DNA of 8,375 nucleotides from Methanobacterium sp. (GCA_030539815.1 JAUNXM010000087.1:1-8375), one strand, 5' to 3'. Counted from the stretch's first letter, positions 1 through 7,457 are shown. Program-made: numbers and translations. The notes: generated from the sequence alone by a model not told the origin.

Positions 1-27
1 ATAATAAACTGAATTAATTATAATTGA

Positions 28-35
28 GAGTTGAT
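28..35 (+). promoter_or_regulatory. Ribosome binding site of the 28-residue basic ORF
   Basis: GAGTTGAT matches seven of eight bases of GAGGTGAT, the complement of the archaeal 16S rRNA 3' end. Six bases (36-41) separate it from the ATG at 42. This is the main reason to regard the tiny ORF that follows as translated. The same core, GGTGATCC, precedes the citramalate synthase gene in this window, so the organism does use this signal. Confidence 0.6.
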
Positions 36-41
36 GATAAA

Positions 42-128
42 ATGGCAAAAGTGAAAGGAACTAAAAAAAGAACCAGAGCAAAACATGCAAAACCAGGAAA
101 CAAGAGAGGAAGAGGAGTTAAACATTAA
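42..128 (+). CDS. Small, highly basic 28-residue protein of unknown function
   Basis: An ATG-to-TAA frame of 28 residues, beginning MAKVKGTKKRTRAKH and ending NKRGRGVKH. About half the residues are Lys, Arg or His, there are no acidic residues and almost no hydrophobic ones, so it should be unfolded unless bound to RNA or DNA. It has a well-spaced ribosome binding site at 28-35 and uses the same A-rich codons (AAA, AGA, GGA) as the large genes. I do not recognise the family. The composition resembles tiny ribosomal proteins such as bacterial bTHX or archaeal/eukaryotic eL41, but the residue pattern matches neither. The KRGRG segment is loosely reminiscent of an AT-hook. An RNA-binding, ribosome-associated or DNA-compacting role is inference from charge alone. 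The promoter probably lies left of the window. The hairpin at 236-283 lies 107 bases downstream and may be on the same transcript. Confidence 0.65.
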   Translation: MAKVKGTKKRTRAKHAKPGNKRGRGVKH

Positions 129-235
129 ATTGAATAACAGAACCGTCAGGGTATTAATCCACAGCTTATTGGTAAGTTATTTTGGAAATCTCTTAACGGT
201 TTTAATTTTTCCCAAAGTTACTCCTACTTCTATTG

Positions 236-283
236 ATGTAAGTTTTCCAGAGAGGCAGTAACCTGCTCTCTTTTAACTTACAT
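236..283 (+). other. Strong stem-loop, candidate structured RNA or 3' UTR element
   Basis: ATGTAAGTT (236-244) pairs perfectly with AACTTACAT (275-283). Inside, after a small internal loop (TTCC against TTT), AGAGA (249-253) pairs with TCTCT (267-271). G254 is bulged, and GCAG (255-258) pairs with CTGC (263-266), closing a TAAC tetraloop. That is about 18 base pairs in 48 bases, far more than chance structure and GC-richer than the neighbouring DNA. It is not followed directly by a T-run; the nearest one starts about 48 bases later at 331. It could be part of a small RNA, a stabilising 3' UTR of the basic-protein mRNA, or an RNA-level regulator. Strand is assigned by analogy with the flanking genes; the inverted repeat itself is symmetric. 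Confidence 0.45.
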
Positions 284-324
284 GAACCTGTAATAATCTT
301 TATTTTATCCAAATTAAAAAAAAA

Positions 325-337
325 TTTTACTTTTTTT
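325..337 (+). terminator. Probable oligo-T terminator of the upstream transcript
   Basis: TTTTAC followed by seven T (331-337), immediately after an A9 run at 316-324. Archaeal RNA polymerase terminates at T-runs without needing a GC hairpin. This one lies beyond the basic ORF and the hairpin and before the probable moeA promoter. The neighbourhood is so AT-rich that such a run could also occur by chance. Confidence 0.35.
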
Positions 338-411
338 GATTAAACAATTATAAAAAATTAAACTTAAATTATAAATTATAATTTGAATTTTAGTTGTGAG
401 TAGGGCTATTT

Positions 412-474
412 ATATTGCCAATGTTCCCCATAACCAATTTTATTTTTATTTTATTTTTCATAAATTGGCAATAT
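412..474. promoter_or_regulatory. Paired ATTG-N-CAAT palindromes, candidate operator upstream of moeA
   Basis: ATTGCCAAT (414-422) and ATTGGCAAT (464-472) are each perfect 4-1-4 palindromes, centred exactly 50 bases apart, near five helical turns. As a pair they also form an 11-base perfect inverted repeat, ATATTGCCAAT (412-422) against ATTGGCAATAT (464-474), and a 12-of-14 direct repeat of ATTG-S-CAAT-R-TTCC. This is what two binding sites for one dimeric regulator would look like. The spacer is T-rich, and a possible TATA element (CATAAATT, 460-467) overlaps the right site, which would suit repression. The regulator is unknown. The sites do not match the NrpR operator GGAA-N6-TTCC or the ModE consensus as I remember them. 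Confidence 0.45.
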
Positions 475-521
475 TCCTTCTAGTAACTTGATTTTGATCT
501 AATTGTGTAGATTCAAATCTA

Positions 522-575
522 AACCCTATTAATGAATGATTTATCATATTAGTGGGTGATTAACCTTATTAATGA
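522..575 (+). repeat. Short direct repeat in the moeA leader
   Basis: AACCCTATTAATGA (522-535) recurs as AACCTTATTAATGA (562-575), with 13 of 14 bases identical and a 40-base period. Each copy contains an ATG. The first opens a six-codon frame (532-552). The second opens a 38-codon frame (572-688) that runs past the moeA start. The repeat may be a local duplication or two regulator half-sites; there is nothing to decide between these. Confidence 0.4.
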
Positions 576-669
576 GAATGAAATTATGGTGTCAAGGGAT
601 GGATTTATCTATAAAAAAAATAATATTAGTGATAGAAATTACTTTTCAAATCCATTACGGAGTTTTATC

Positions 670-1902
670 ATGGGTAAAGAATTCTTAAATCTAATGGATC
701 CAGATGATGTGAAGCAAATCATAAGCTCCCTGAACATAGAAAGACGCATTGAAACCGTTAAGCTGGATAATGCTCATCAACGGGTACTGGCCGAAGATGT
801 TTATGCTGCCATTGATCTCCCTCCCTTTGACCGGGCATCAATGGATGGATATGCTGTCCGTGCCCAGGATACTTTCGGAGCTTCTGAAGATGATCCTGTT
901 ATTCTAACGTTAATCGAAAAGATCAGGGCAGGAGATGTACCATCTCAAAAAGTTGTAGAGGGAACCTGTAGTGAAATAGGCACTGGTGCTCCCATGCCCG
1001 AGGGCTCTGATGCGGTGGTAATGGTGGAAGTCACCGATTTAAAGCAAAACCAGGTGGAAATACTGGAAGCAGTTACTCCCGGAACCAACCGGGCCATCAG
1101 AGGGTCGGACATTAAAAAGGGAGAATTCCTTTTATCACAAGGAACATTTCTAACAGCTGATAAAATTGGGGCTCTAAGTGCAATTGGCCTTAAAGAAATC
1201 CTAGTTTTTGCAAAACCAACTGTTGCCGTAATCTCCACAGGGAATGAACTGATAAAGCCTGATGAGGACCTTCGACCTGGAAAGTTATACGACATTAACT
1301 CAGAATCCATAGCCAATGCAGTTAAATCATGTGGATGCCTACCATTAACTGCCAGCATAGTTAAAGATGACTATGAATCTTTAAAAAACAAAATTGATTC
1401 ATATAAACATGCTGATATTATAATAACCTCTGGTGGAACATCAGCTGGTGCAGGGGATGTGTTGAGTCAAGTAGTGGAAGATACGGGGAAAATCCTGGTC
1501 CATGGGATATCAGTAAAGCCAGGTAAACCCACTTTAATTGGCACATTACCTGGAAAAGATGTTGATGTTGTTCTTTTTGGACTTCCAGGATACCCAGTAT
1601 CTGCTATAATGATCTTTCATGCATTTGTAGCTCCATTTTTAAGGGATATTGCTGGTGTTAAAGAATTCATGGAAAAAAGAGAGGGATTTATATCCCAATT
1701 ATCCAGAAGATATCATTCTGCACGCGGAAGAAGCCATTATGCTCTGGTAAGAATAGAAGGAAATATTGCACATCCCATATTAAAGGATTCTGGAGCAATA
1801 ACTGCCCTGGCAGAGGCTGATGGATATTTCGAAATTCCTAAGAATGTGGAAATCATTGAAAAAGGTGAACAAATAAAAGTAATGCCTTTATCTGGTCTTT
1901 AA
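670..1902 (+). CDS. moeA: Molybdopterin molybdenumtransferase MoeA
   Basis: MoeA inserts molybdate or tungstate into adenylylated molybdopterin, the last step of Moco/Wco synthesis. In methanogens this cofactor serves formylmethanofuran and formate dehydrogenases in the cytoplasm. With this start the protein has 410 residues, normal for the family. Visible motifs: [15 protein letters not shown] (51-65), [15 protein letters not shown] (104-118), the MoCF-domain segments ISTGNEL (188-194), [11 protein letters not shown] (253-263) and KPGKPTL (283-289), then GLPGYPVSA (304-312). The C-terminal domain is about 330-405. The GGTSAGAGD form is common in archaeal MoeA, whereas bacterial proteins usually have GGVSVGDYD. 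The frame is open back to a GTG at 556, but the extra 38 residues are not family-like, and GGAG (659-662) sits seven bases before the ATG at 670, so I chose that start. The gene stands alone on its strand; the gene beyond it is convergent. Paired palindromes at 412-474 may regulate it. Confidence 0.93.
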   Translation: MGKEFLNLMDPDDVKQIISSLNIERRIETVKLDNAHQRVLAEDVYAAIDLPPFDRASMDGYAVRAQDTFGASEDDPVILTLIEKIRAGDVPSQKVVEGTCSEIGTGAPMPEGSDAVVMVEVTDLKQNQVEILEAVTPGTNRAIRGSDIKKGEFLLSQGTFLTADKIGALSAIGLKEILVFAKPTVAVISTGNELIKPDEDLRPGKLYDINSESIANAVKSCGCLPLTASIVKDDYESLKNKIDSYKHADIIITSGGTSAGAGDVLSQVVEDTGKILVHGISVKPGKPTLIGTLPGKDVDVVLFGLPGYPVSAIMIFHAFVAPFLRDIAGVKEFMEKREGFISQLSRRYHSARGRSHYALVRIEGNIAHPILKDSGAITALAEADGYFEIPKNVEIIEKGEQIKVMPLSGL

Positions 1903-2062
1903 AAAATCAGGTGAGTTCCATTTTGGTTCCTTTGAAAAATCTGGATTTAAATCAGAACAAATTATTATAATTCTTTTAATTTCTAACTCAAGGTAGTTAG
2001 TCTAAACCTTTCTAAATTGAATTTAACTGATCTAATTCTGATTCTATCTAACATGATATAAT

Positions 2063-2791
2063 TCAGTAAACATCAAAAATATCTCCTAAAACTACTTTTT
2101 TATCAGTTTCAACCAGATCAGGGATTTTTCCCACTATTCCCACGGATTCTCCCACCACTACCATAACACCCCTATAGTGATCCCTAAATTCCTCGGCTTT
2201 GGCCAGACAATTTTCTACCTTTTCAGCAGATCCATGGCCTGTGGCATGGTTGGCAATGGAAGTGGCCATGGCATCGGCAATACTGGCAGAAGAACTGAAT
2301 ACAGTCACTGAATCTGCCTGGCCAAAACTAATAGAATGCCCAACGGTCCCGGAAGAGGTGCATATCCCCCTCAATTTTTTCCAGGGTTTGATCTTAAAAC
2401 CTACCCTCCCGGAAAGGGATGAACCACCAGCATATAATCCCATTATAACCTTTTTATTAATTTTAAAGGCAACATCTCCTCCATTCTCTACCATAACATG
2501 TTGGGCATTGTTTTTCAACAAAAAATTCAGGGTTAGTTGGGATATGGACCCTGCCACAGCAGCCATGGGTCCAACACCAGCTATATTTGCTGCTTCTCCC
2601 ATCATCTTCACAATTAAAGGAGCTTCACCAATTTTTAAGGGTTCCAGGCTTGTTAGAAAATCAGGATTAAGTCTAATATAACTTTTCAGTTCTTCCCGGC
2701 ACTTGGTGATAAAACTGAGAAGAGAGTGGGGTTCCACATCGGATGTGAGTAATATGTTGGTTTCCTGGATCAGGATCCTTTTCTTTATCAT
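2063..2791 (-). CDS. UPF0280 family protein (COG2122, ApbE-like fold)
   Basis: A protein of 242 residues with the conserved pattern of UPF0280: [17 protein letters not shown] (67-83), VENGGDVA (101-108), [16 protein letters not shown] (145-160) and [10 protein letters not shown] (172-181). The GGD and DAxAT patterns recall the ApbE flavin-transferase superfamily, in which they contribute to metal and nucleotide binding, but UPF0280 is a separate family and FMN transfer should not be assumed. From memory, a Methanosarcina COG2122 protein has been connected genetically with sulfide assimilation into homocysteine, so a role in sulfur amino acid synthesis is possible. It is probably cytoplasmic; no signal peptide or membrane segment is seen. 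The ATG at 2791 is preceded closely by AGGT with little spacing, so the message may have a short leader. It converges on moeA across 160 bases and is divergent from the PH-domain gene. Confidence 0.87.
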   Translation of the reverse strand: MIKKRILIQETNILLTSDVEPHSLLSFITKCREELKSYIRLNPDFLTSLEPLKIGEAPLIVKMMGEAANIAGVGPMAAVAGSISQLTLNFLLKNNAQHVMVENGGDVAFKINKKVIMGLYAGGSSLSGRVGFKIKPWKKLRGICTSSGTVGHSISFGQADSVTVFSSSASIADAMATSIANHATGHGSAEKVENCLAKAEEFRDHYRGVMVVVGESVGIVGKIPDLVETDKKVVLGDIFDVY

Positions 2792-2839
2792 TACCTAAAC
2801 ATTAGTTCCCGGATGCAGATAAACTATTTAGATTGTGAA

Positions 2840-2847
2840 GTTTATAC
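2840..2847. promoter_or_regulatory. Candidate TATA element shared by two divergent genes
   Basis: GTTTATAC lies between the leftward UPF0280 gene and the rightward PH-domain gene. It reads GTATAAAC on the other strand, so it is nearly palindromic and TATA-like both ways. Using the usual archaeal offset of about 25-27 bases, leftward transcription would start near 2818, about 27 bases before the UPF0280 ATG. Rightward transcription would start near 2870, before the candidate PH starts at 2893 and 2917. The position is suitable, but the match is modest and no transcript data exist. Confidence 0.35.
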
Positions 2848-2916
2848 TACTCTAAAAAGTATTTATGATAGTTGAAGGATGAAAAAGTAGTCATGGTGAA
2901 TGGTGGTATAAATAAA

Positions 2917-3519
2917 ATGTTTAACCGAAAAAATAATTCAAATCCAGGGGAAAGGGTAGTATTCCAGACCCGACCAAGATTTTTGGCCAACCTGAAATCA
3001 ACCATTCTGAAATTGATAATCATATTACTGATGCTCTACTTCTTCAGGAGTATAATGGCAGTAGCAATATCTCTACAAGAATATTTGGTGCAGATGGTGG
3101 AACTCCCCCTGATTCAAGTTACTTTTTATATTTTAATCATTATTATGGTCTTTTTAGTCGTGTCCATAATTTTGGATGTGGTTTCCTGGAAGCAGAAGAA
3201 GTATCAGCTTACAAACCAGAGGGTGATCATTAAAAAAGGATTGATCAGAAGGAAAAAATCATACATTCATTACAACAAGATCCAGGATATTGATGTATAC
3301 CAGGGTATTGTAGACCGGATATTTTCAGCAGGAAACATAGAAATTTACGGAGGCCATGATCAAACTAATATTCTAATGGAAGATGTTCCCAATCCCCGGG
3401 AAGTTGAAGATATAATTGACCGGGTTATGGTGGGTGAAGAAGTGGATTTCAAACCCCCACGAAGTAAAACATCCCAAAAATCCATTATCGAAGAATATGA
3501 CCAAAAGTTTAAAAGATAG
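2917..3519 (+). CDS. Membrane protein with bacterial-type PH domain (YdbS/YdbT-like, bPH2)
   Basis: With the chosen start the protein has 200 residues. The N-terminal [12 protein letters not shown] (11-22) is the usual opening of this family. Two hydrophobic segments at about 28-51 and 64-90 should span the membrane. A bPH2 domain follows at about 91-172, with the signature run [16 protein letters not shown] (95-110), then [18 protein letters not shown] (117-134) and IEIYGG (141-146). The tail is charged (173-200). The cellular role of such proteins is poorly known; a cytoplasmic PH domain anchored at the membrane is inference from topology. The start is uncertain: the frame is open from a TTG at 2872 and an ATG at 2893, but GGTGGT (2902-2907) lies nine bases before the ATG at 2917, and the family rarely has more than about ten residues before GER. 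The 111-base gap to the next gene suggests a separate transcript. Confidence 0.82.
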   Translation: MFNRKNNSNPGERVVFQTRPRFLANLKSTILKLIIILLMLYFFRSIMAVAISLQEYLVQMVELPLIQVTFYILIIIMVFLVVSIILDVVSWKQKKYQLTNQRVIIKKGLIRRKKSYIHYNKIQDIDVYQGIVDRIFSAGNIEIYGGHDQTNILMEDVPNPREVEDIIDRVMVGEEVDFKPPRSKTSQKSIIEEYDQKFKR

Positions 3520-3630
3520 TCTGGTGAATATTGGAGTGACACGCCAGTATAGGGAAGAATTTTATTGTTCCCAAATTTTTAATAATTCTATTTTCTATTA
3601 AATTCAGGAAACTCTAATCTCAAGATTTAC

Positions 3631-4809
3631 ATGAAAAACTATGACGTGGCAGTGATAGGTGCCGGGCCAGTGGGCTCAACATTCGCCAGAAAAATGGCTG
3701 AAAAAGGCTTTGAAGTAGCCATCCTTGAGAAAAAGAAGGAAATTGGTGTTCCACTTCAGTGTGCCGGTTTGGTGGGTAAAAAAATCAAGAAAGTAAATAT
3801 TCTGCCGGATGAATTTATCATTAACCCTGTTAATGGCGGATTTCTCCACTCACCGGAAGATACGGTTCTTTCGGTTAGTAAGGAAAAACCAGAAGCATAT
3901 GTTCTGGACAGAGTGGAATATGATAAGTTTTTAGCACGTCTTGCAGAAGATTCTGGTGCAGAAATCCTGCTCAATCATAATGTTAGGGGGATAGATTCAG
4001 TTAATGGGGTTATAACTCTTAAAAATAAGGAAAAAACCAAAATATCAGCGGAAGTATTGGTTGGTGCAGATGGACATTCATCAATTGTTTCAAGTGCCTT
4101 TAATACCTCCTCAGAGTCTTTCCAAGCTGCTCAATTCCTTGTTGATGTGGGTGAAAAACGATTTCAAACTGATTTTGTCCATCTTTATGTTGATTCCAGG
4201 GTTTCTCCTGGGTTTCTGTGGGTTATACCTTTATCTGCAAGCACGGCCAGGGTGGGACTATTTGCCGATGCCAGTTATCAGCAATTAACCTTAATTCTCA
4301 ACGAACTATTGAACAAACGCTCTGAACTTAAAGGAGCTACCATTTTAAAGAAGTATTATGGAGTTATACCCCGGCACGATCCTCACAAGCAGTTGGTTAA
4401 AGACAGGGTTCTCTTATTGGGTGATGCCGCATCCCAGGTTAAACCAACCACTGGTGGTGGTCTAATTATGGGATTTACCAGCGCACAAATAGCATCAAAA
4501 GCAGCATCCAAGGCATTGGTGACTGATGACATGGATATACTAACTGATTATAATAAACAATACCAGGAAAGATTCAAAAAAGAGTTGAAAGTACAGTTAA
4601 TGGTACACAAGATATTCAAATCCCTAACAGATGATGACCTGGAATACATGTTCAGGAAACTGAAACAAGAAGGTGCAGAAGAGATAATCTCCCATTATGG
4701 GGATATGGACACTCAATCCACCCTGGTTAAGGAAATGTTCAAAAGGGGTATTATTTTTTCCATTCTGCCTAAAATGTTATCCTGGAGGATATCAAACCTA
4801 TGGAAATAG
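3631..4809 (+). CDS. FAD-dependent geranylgeranyl reductase family protein
   Basis: A flavoprotein of 392 residues. The N-terminal Rossmann motif GAGPVGS (10-16) ends its second strand at E33 for FAD ribose binding. CAGLVG (44-49), GADGHSSIV (145-153) and [17 protein letters not shown] (261-277) complete the FAD-binding pattern of the geranylgeranyl reductase family. Members saturate the isoprenoid chains of archaeal phospholipids (digeranylgeranylglycerophospholipid reductase) or other polyprenyls, at the membrane face. One feature is odd: the usual PxxYxWxFP lipid-tunnel motif appears here as PGFLWVIP (193-200), with Phe for Tyr, Ile for Phe and the first Pro one residue closer. This gene may therefore be a divergent paralogue with another substrate, since methanogens usually carry several. 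No clear ribosome binding site precedes the ATG, so the message may be nearly leaderless. Its last 10 bases overlap the start of the tRNA methyltransferase gene. Confidence 0.85.
   Translation: MKNYDVAVIGAGPVGSTFARKMAEKGFEVAILEKKKEIGVPLQCAGLVGKKIKKVNILPDEFIINPVNGGFLHSPEDTVLSVSKEKPEAYVLDRVEYDKFLARLAEDSGAEILLNHNVRGIDSVNGVITLKNKEKTKISAEVLVGADGHSSIVSSAFNTSSESFQAAQFLVDVGEKRFQTDFVHLYVDSRVSPGFLWVIPLSASTARVGLFADASYQQLTLILNELLNKRSELKGATILKKYYGVIPRHDPHKQLVKDRVLLLGDAASQVKPTTGGGLIMGFTSAQIASKAASKALVTDDMDILTDYNKQYQERFKKELKVQLMVHKIFKSLTDDDLEYMFRKLKQEGAEEIISHYGDMDTQSTLVKEMFKRGIIFSILPKMLSWRISNLWK
4784..4788 (+). promoter_or_regulatory. Ribosome binding site inside the reductase gene, for the methyltransferase
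   Basis: GGAGG, followed by AT, sits within the last nine codons of the reductase gene, 11 bases before the ATG at 4800. It supports that start for the methyltransferase and translation of the two genes from one message. Confidence 0.6.
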
Positions 4810-5834
4810 CCCTATTACTATCCAAAGAACACCCTACCCTTCCCCTGGCAGAGGTGGAAGCGGTTTTAGAATGTGAGGGAATAAAGTATCATCTAAAAGG
4901 AGAACAGGAAGGATTTCTTAGACTGGAATTTCCCTTAGAAACTCCAGAAAACATGTCAAGGTTAATTAAAAGACTCTCCTTTACTCATGAAGTATTCCAC
5001 ATTTTTATCGATGCTGATGAAGATGAGTTAATTTGCAAAACCAAAGAATATCCCTGGGATAGGATTGTTAAATCGAATTTTGCGGTCCGTGTTAAAAAAT
5101 TGGATAAAAAATCTCATTTCAACACTTCTAAACTGGAATGGGAGATGGGGGCCATTATCAAATCTAAGGTGGACTCTGATATCAGGGTAAATCTTGATGA
5201 TCCTTCTATTTTTATCAGGACGGTTATGGTAGATGGTAAATCTTTTGTTGGGCAAAAAATTGGCCAAATATCTAAAAAACATTTCTTCAACCTTAAACCT
5301 CATAAAAGACCATTCTTTTACCCGGGATCAATGAGTCCCAAACTGGCCCGATGCATGGTAAATCTCACCCGGATAAAAAGAGGTCAATCTCTTCTGGATC
5401 CCTTCTGTGGGACTGGTGGGATACTCATTGAAGCAGGAATCATCGGATCAAGGGTTATAGGAACTGATATAGATTATAAAATGGTAAAAGGGAGTATTGA
5501 AAACCTTCAACACTGTGGAATTCATGATTATCAGGTTTTCCAGGAAGATGCCCGAAAACTAAAACTTCCCAATAAGGTTGATGCTATAGTAACTGATCCT
5601 CCTTATGGTATATCGGCATCTACTCGTGGAGAGAAAAGTCAGGATTTATATCAACAATCAATGCAATCTTTACAGGGATTACTTAAGGACAATGGCATTA
5701 TGTGCCTGGCCACTCCTCATTATCTTGATCTAGATGATGTGCTGGAAGGTACAAAATTTAAAATAATAGAACAACACCACATAAGAATGCATAAAAGTTT
5801 AACCAGGGTAATATCAGTCCTGGCTAAAATTTAG
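4800..5834 (+). CDS. tRNA (guanine(10)-N2)-dimethyltransferase, Trm-G10 type
   Basis: The protein has 344 residues, typical of archaeal Trm-G10 (COG1041), which methylates the N2 of guanosine 10 in tRNA to m2G/m2,2G using S-adenosylmethionine. The N-terminal part (about 1-155) is the region of the THUMP RNA-binding domain. The linker [17 protein letters not shown] (168-184) is characteristic. The methyltransferase domain follows, with motif [17 protein letters not shown] (198-213), acidic GTDID (221-225) for SAM ribose, and catalytic motif IV VTDPPYG (264-270), the N2-guanine type of D-PP-Y. MHKSLTR (330-336) is near the end. It overlaps the reductase gene by 10 bases and is preceded by GGAGG, which suggests translational coupling although no functional link is obvious. 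The paralogue Trm14 (position 6) shares motifs but usually differs in length and linker, so the G10 assignment is likely, not certain. Confidence 0.9.
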   Translation: MEIALLLSKEHPTLPLAEVEAVLECEGIKYHLKGEQEGFLRLEFPLETPENMSRLIKRLSFTHEVFHIFIDADEDELICKTKEYPWDRIVKSNFAVRVKKLDKKSHFNTSKLEWEMGAIIKSKVDSDIRVNLDDPSIFIRTVMVDGKSFVGQKIGQISKKHFFNLKPHKRPFFYPGSMSPKLARCMVNLTRIKRGQSLLDPFCGTGGILIEAGIIGSRVIGTDIDYKMVKGSIENLQHCGIHDYQVFQEDARKLKLPNKVDAIVTDPPYGISASTRGEKSQDLYQQSMQSLQGLLKDNGIMCLATPHYLDLDDVLEGTKFKIIEQHHIRMHKSLTRVISVLAKI

Positions 5835-5950
5835 TAACTTTATTTAGTAATTTTAATACAGATCTTTTAAACCAAGTCTGTCACTTTAAAAAAAAACTCT
5901 GATCTGAACATAAAACTCTAATTACACATTTTTTAACTTACTAATGAATT

Positions 5951-5958
5951 GGTGATCC
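5951..5958 (+). promoter_or_regulatory. Perfect ribosome binding site of citramalate synthase gene
   Basis: GGTGATCC is fully complementary to the archaeal 16S rRNA 3' end and stands two bases before the ATG at 5961 (four if only GGTGAT pairs). It settles the start: the in-frame TTG at 5949 overlaps this site and would add only four residues. It also shows the anti-Shine-Dalgarno core used to judge the other starts here. Confidence 0.75.
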
Positions 5959-5960
5959 TT

Positions 5961-7457
5961 ATGAAAGCCAGAATATTTGATACCACCCTTCGCGATGGTG
6001 AACAAACCCCGGGAATATCATTAACACCTGATGAGAAGCGTTTAATAGCTCGAAAGCTGGATGAATTAGGTGTTGATGTAATTGAAGCCGGATCAGCAAT
6101 TACATCTAAAGGAGAAAGGGAAGGTATTAAAAAAGTAACTTCTGAGGGCCTTTCAGCGGAGATATGTAGTTTTGCACGGCCAGTTCAGGCGGATATTGAC
6201 GCTGCCCTGGAATGTGATGTGGATAGCATTCACTTGGTGGTTCCCACATCAGACCTCCACTTGGAATACAAGTTACGCAAATCAAGGGAGGAAGTTAAGA
6301 TCATGGCAGTAGAATCAACAGAGTACGCAGTGGATCATGGTCTCATTGTGGAATTATCAGCAGAAGACTCCACCCGTAGTGATATGGCTTATCTAAAGGA
6401 AACGTTCCGGGCCGGTATAGATGTGGGGGCAGAACGTATCTGTGCCTGTGACACAGTGGGAATGCTCACTCCTGAACGTTCTTATGAATTTTACAGTCAA
6501 CTAGCAGAATTGAAAGCACCGTTAAGCGTTCACTGCCACAACGATTTTGGATTGGCAGTTGCAAATTCTCTAAGTGGATTAAGAGCTGGAGCAACCCAGG
6601 CCCATGTTACTGTAAATGGGATAGGAGAAAGGGCTGGTAATGCATCTCTGGAAGAACTTGTGGTTTCCCTGTATTCATTGTATGGTGTAAAAACCCAGGT
6701 GAAACTCCCGATGTTATATGAAGTCTCTAAAATGGTGGCCAGGATAACCGGGATTTACTTACAGCCTAATAAGGCAATTGTTGGAGAAAACGCCTTTGCC
6801 CATGAATCCGGAATTCATGCTGATGGGGTGATGAAGAAGGCTGAAACTTACGAACCCATAACACCAGAACTCGTGGGACATAAACGTCGTTTCGTCATGG
6901 GTAAACATGTTGGTTCCCACATAATAAAAGAAAGAATTAATGAAATGGGATTCAGGGTTGATCAGGACCGATTCTCCCAAATATTCAGCCGAATAAAAGC
7001 ATTGGGGGACATGGGCAAATGCGTCACTGACGTGGATTTACAGGCTATAGCTGAGGATGTAATGGGAGTAATGGCTGAAAAACCAGTTGAACTCCAGGAA
7101 TTAACAATAGTATCTGGAAACAAGGTAATACCCACTGCCTCGGTAAAATTAAAAATTGGGAATGTTGAAAAATTAGAGGCCGGGGTAGGTGTGGGGCCGG
7201 TGGACGCCGCCATAGTGGCCATTAAAAAAACCATTGCTGATGTTGCCAACATAGAATTTGAAGAATACCACGTGGATGCTATAACTGGGGGAACCGACGC
7301 ACTTATTGACGTGGTGGTAAAACTCAAACACGAAGGTAAAGTGGTAAGCGCCAGGAGCACCCAACCGGACATTATAAACGCCAGTGTAGAGGCATTTTTG
7401 GCAGGAATAAACAAAGTTTTAAGCGACAAGAGGCTAAAGGAATCAGTAAAAGATTAA
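5961..7457 (+). CDS. cimA: (R)-citramalate synthase (2-isopropylmalate synthase superfamily)
   Basis: CimA condenses acetyl-CoA with pyruvate to (R)-citramalate, the first step of the threonine-independent route to 2-oxobutyrate and isoleucine used by methanogens. The protein has 498 residues. The TIM-barrel domain carries RDGEQTPG (11-18, metal ligand D12), [11 protein letters not shown] (131-141), the metal-binding HCHND (191-195), [11 protein letters not shown] (222-232) and HESGIHADG (281-289). The C-terminal LeuA-type allosteric domain lies at about 375-488, with GVGPVDAAI (410-418) and [13 protein letters not shown] (443-455). Methanogens have three such paralogues: LeuA, CimA and the homocitrate synthase AksA. 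I favour CimA because stretches such as [31 protein letters not shown] and AALECDVDS resemble the characterised Methanocaldococcus enzyme (MJ1392) as I recall it; LeuA is the main alternative. A perfect GGTGATCC decides the start. A TATA-like TTTAAAAAA at about 5885-5893 is a weak promoter candidate. Confidence 0.82.
   Translation: MKARIFDTTLRDGEQTPGISLTPDEKRLIARKLDELGVDVIEAGSAITSKGEREGIKKVTSEGLSAEICSFARPVQADIDAALECDVDSIHLVVPTSDLHLEYKLRKSREEVKIMAVESTEYAVDHGLIVELSAEDSTRSDMAYLKETFRAGIDVGAERICACDTVGMLTPERSYEFYSQLAELKAPLSVHCHNDFGLAVANSLSGLRAGATQAHVTVNGIGERAGNASLEELVVSLYSLYGVKTQVKLPMLYEVSKMVARITGIYLQPNKAIVGENAFAHESGIHADGVMKKAETYEPITPELVGHKRRFVMGKHVGSHIIKERINEMGFRVDQDRFSQIFSRIKALGDMGKCVTDVDLQAIAEDVMGVMAEKPVELQELTIVSGNKVIPTASVKLKIGNVEKLEAGVGVGPVDAAIVAIKKTIADVANIEFEEYHVDAITGGTDALIDVVVKLKHEGKVVSARSTQPDIINASVEAFLAGINKVLSDKRLKESVKD

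Larger units (their letters stand above)
129..669. other. Long gene-poor region between the small basic ORF and moeA
   Basis: No convincing protein gene lies here on either strand. It has two parts. Positions 129-290 have moderate GC (about 36% by hand count) and can form RNA stems: a strong hairpin at 236-283, and a weaker one pairing TTTGG (181-185) with CCAAA (212-216) plus GTAA (172-175) with TTAC (218-221). Positions 291-480 drop to about 17% GC and hold T-runs, A-runs, TATA-like stretches and two ATTG-N-CAAT palindromes. The last part (481-669) holds small dyads, such as TAGATT-CA-AATCTA at 508-521, a direct repeat and an open frame continuous with moeA from a GTG at 556. It probably contains the end of the upstream transcript and the moeA promoter with a long leader. 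Confidence 0.6.

Noticed and set aside
42..128. Naming the small basic ORF as ribosomal protein bTHX or eL41
   Set aside because: Only size and charge agree. The bTHX pattern (GKGD near the N-terminus, YG and RP near the C-terminus) and the Trp/Met-Arg pattern of eL41 are absent.
945..1358. Leftward open frame of 137 codons opposite moeA
   Set aside because: It lies wholly within moeA, has no family-like pattern or promoter, and is explained by the codon bias of the strong moeA frame.
1944..1953. Palindrome GATTTAAATC after moeA
   Set aside because: Short and AT-rich, no T-run follows directly, and no second copy was seen, so I do not call it a terminator or operator.
2199..2681. Rightward open frame of 160 codons opposite the UPF0280 gene
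   Set aside because: It is antisense to a conserved protein, its translation is low-complexity with no recognisable motif, and no ribosome binding site or promoter is seen.
3416..3601. Rightward 61-codon frame overlapping the end of the PH-domain gene
   Set aside because: Most of it is an out-of-frame reading of the PH gene and the rest runs into AT-rich intergenic DNA. Composition is not protein-like.
6962..7429. Leftward 155-codon frame opposite the citramalate synthase C-terminal domain
   Set aside because: Ser/Thr-rich shadow of the conserved LeuA-type domain; nothing supports it as a gene.
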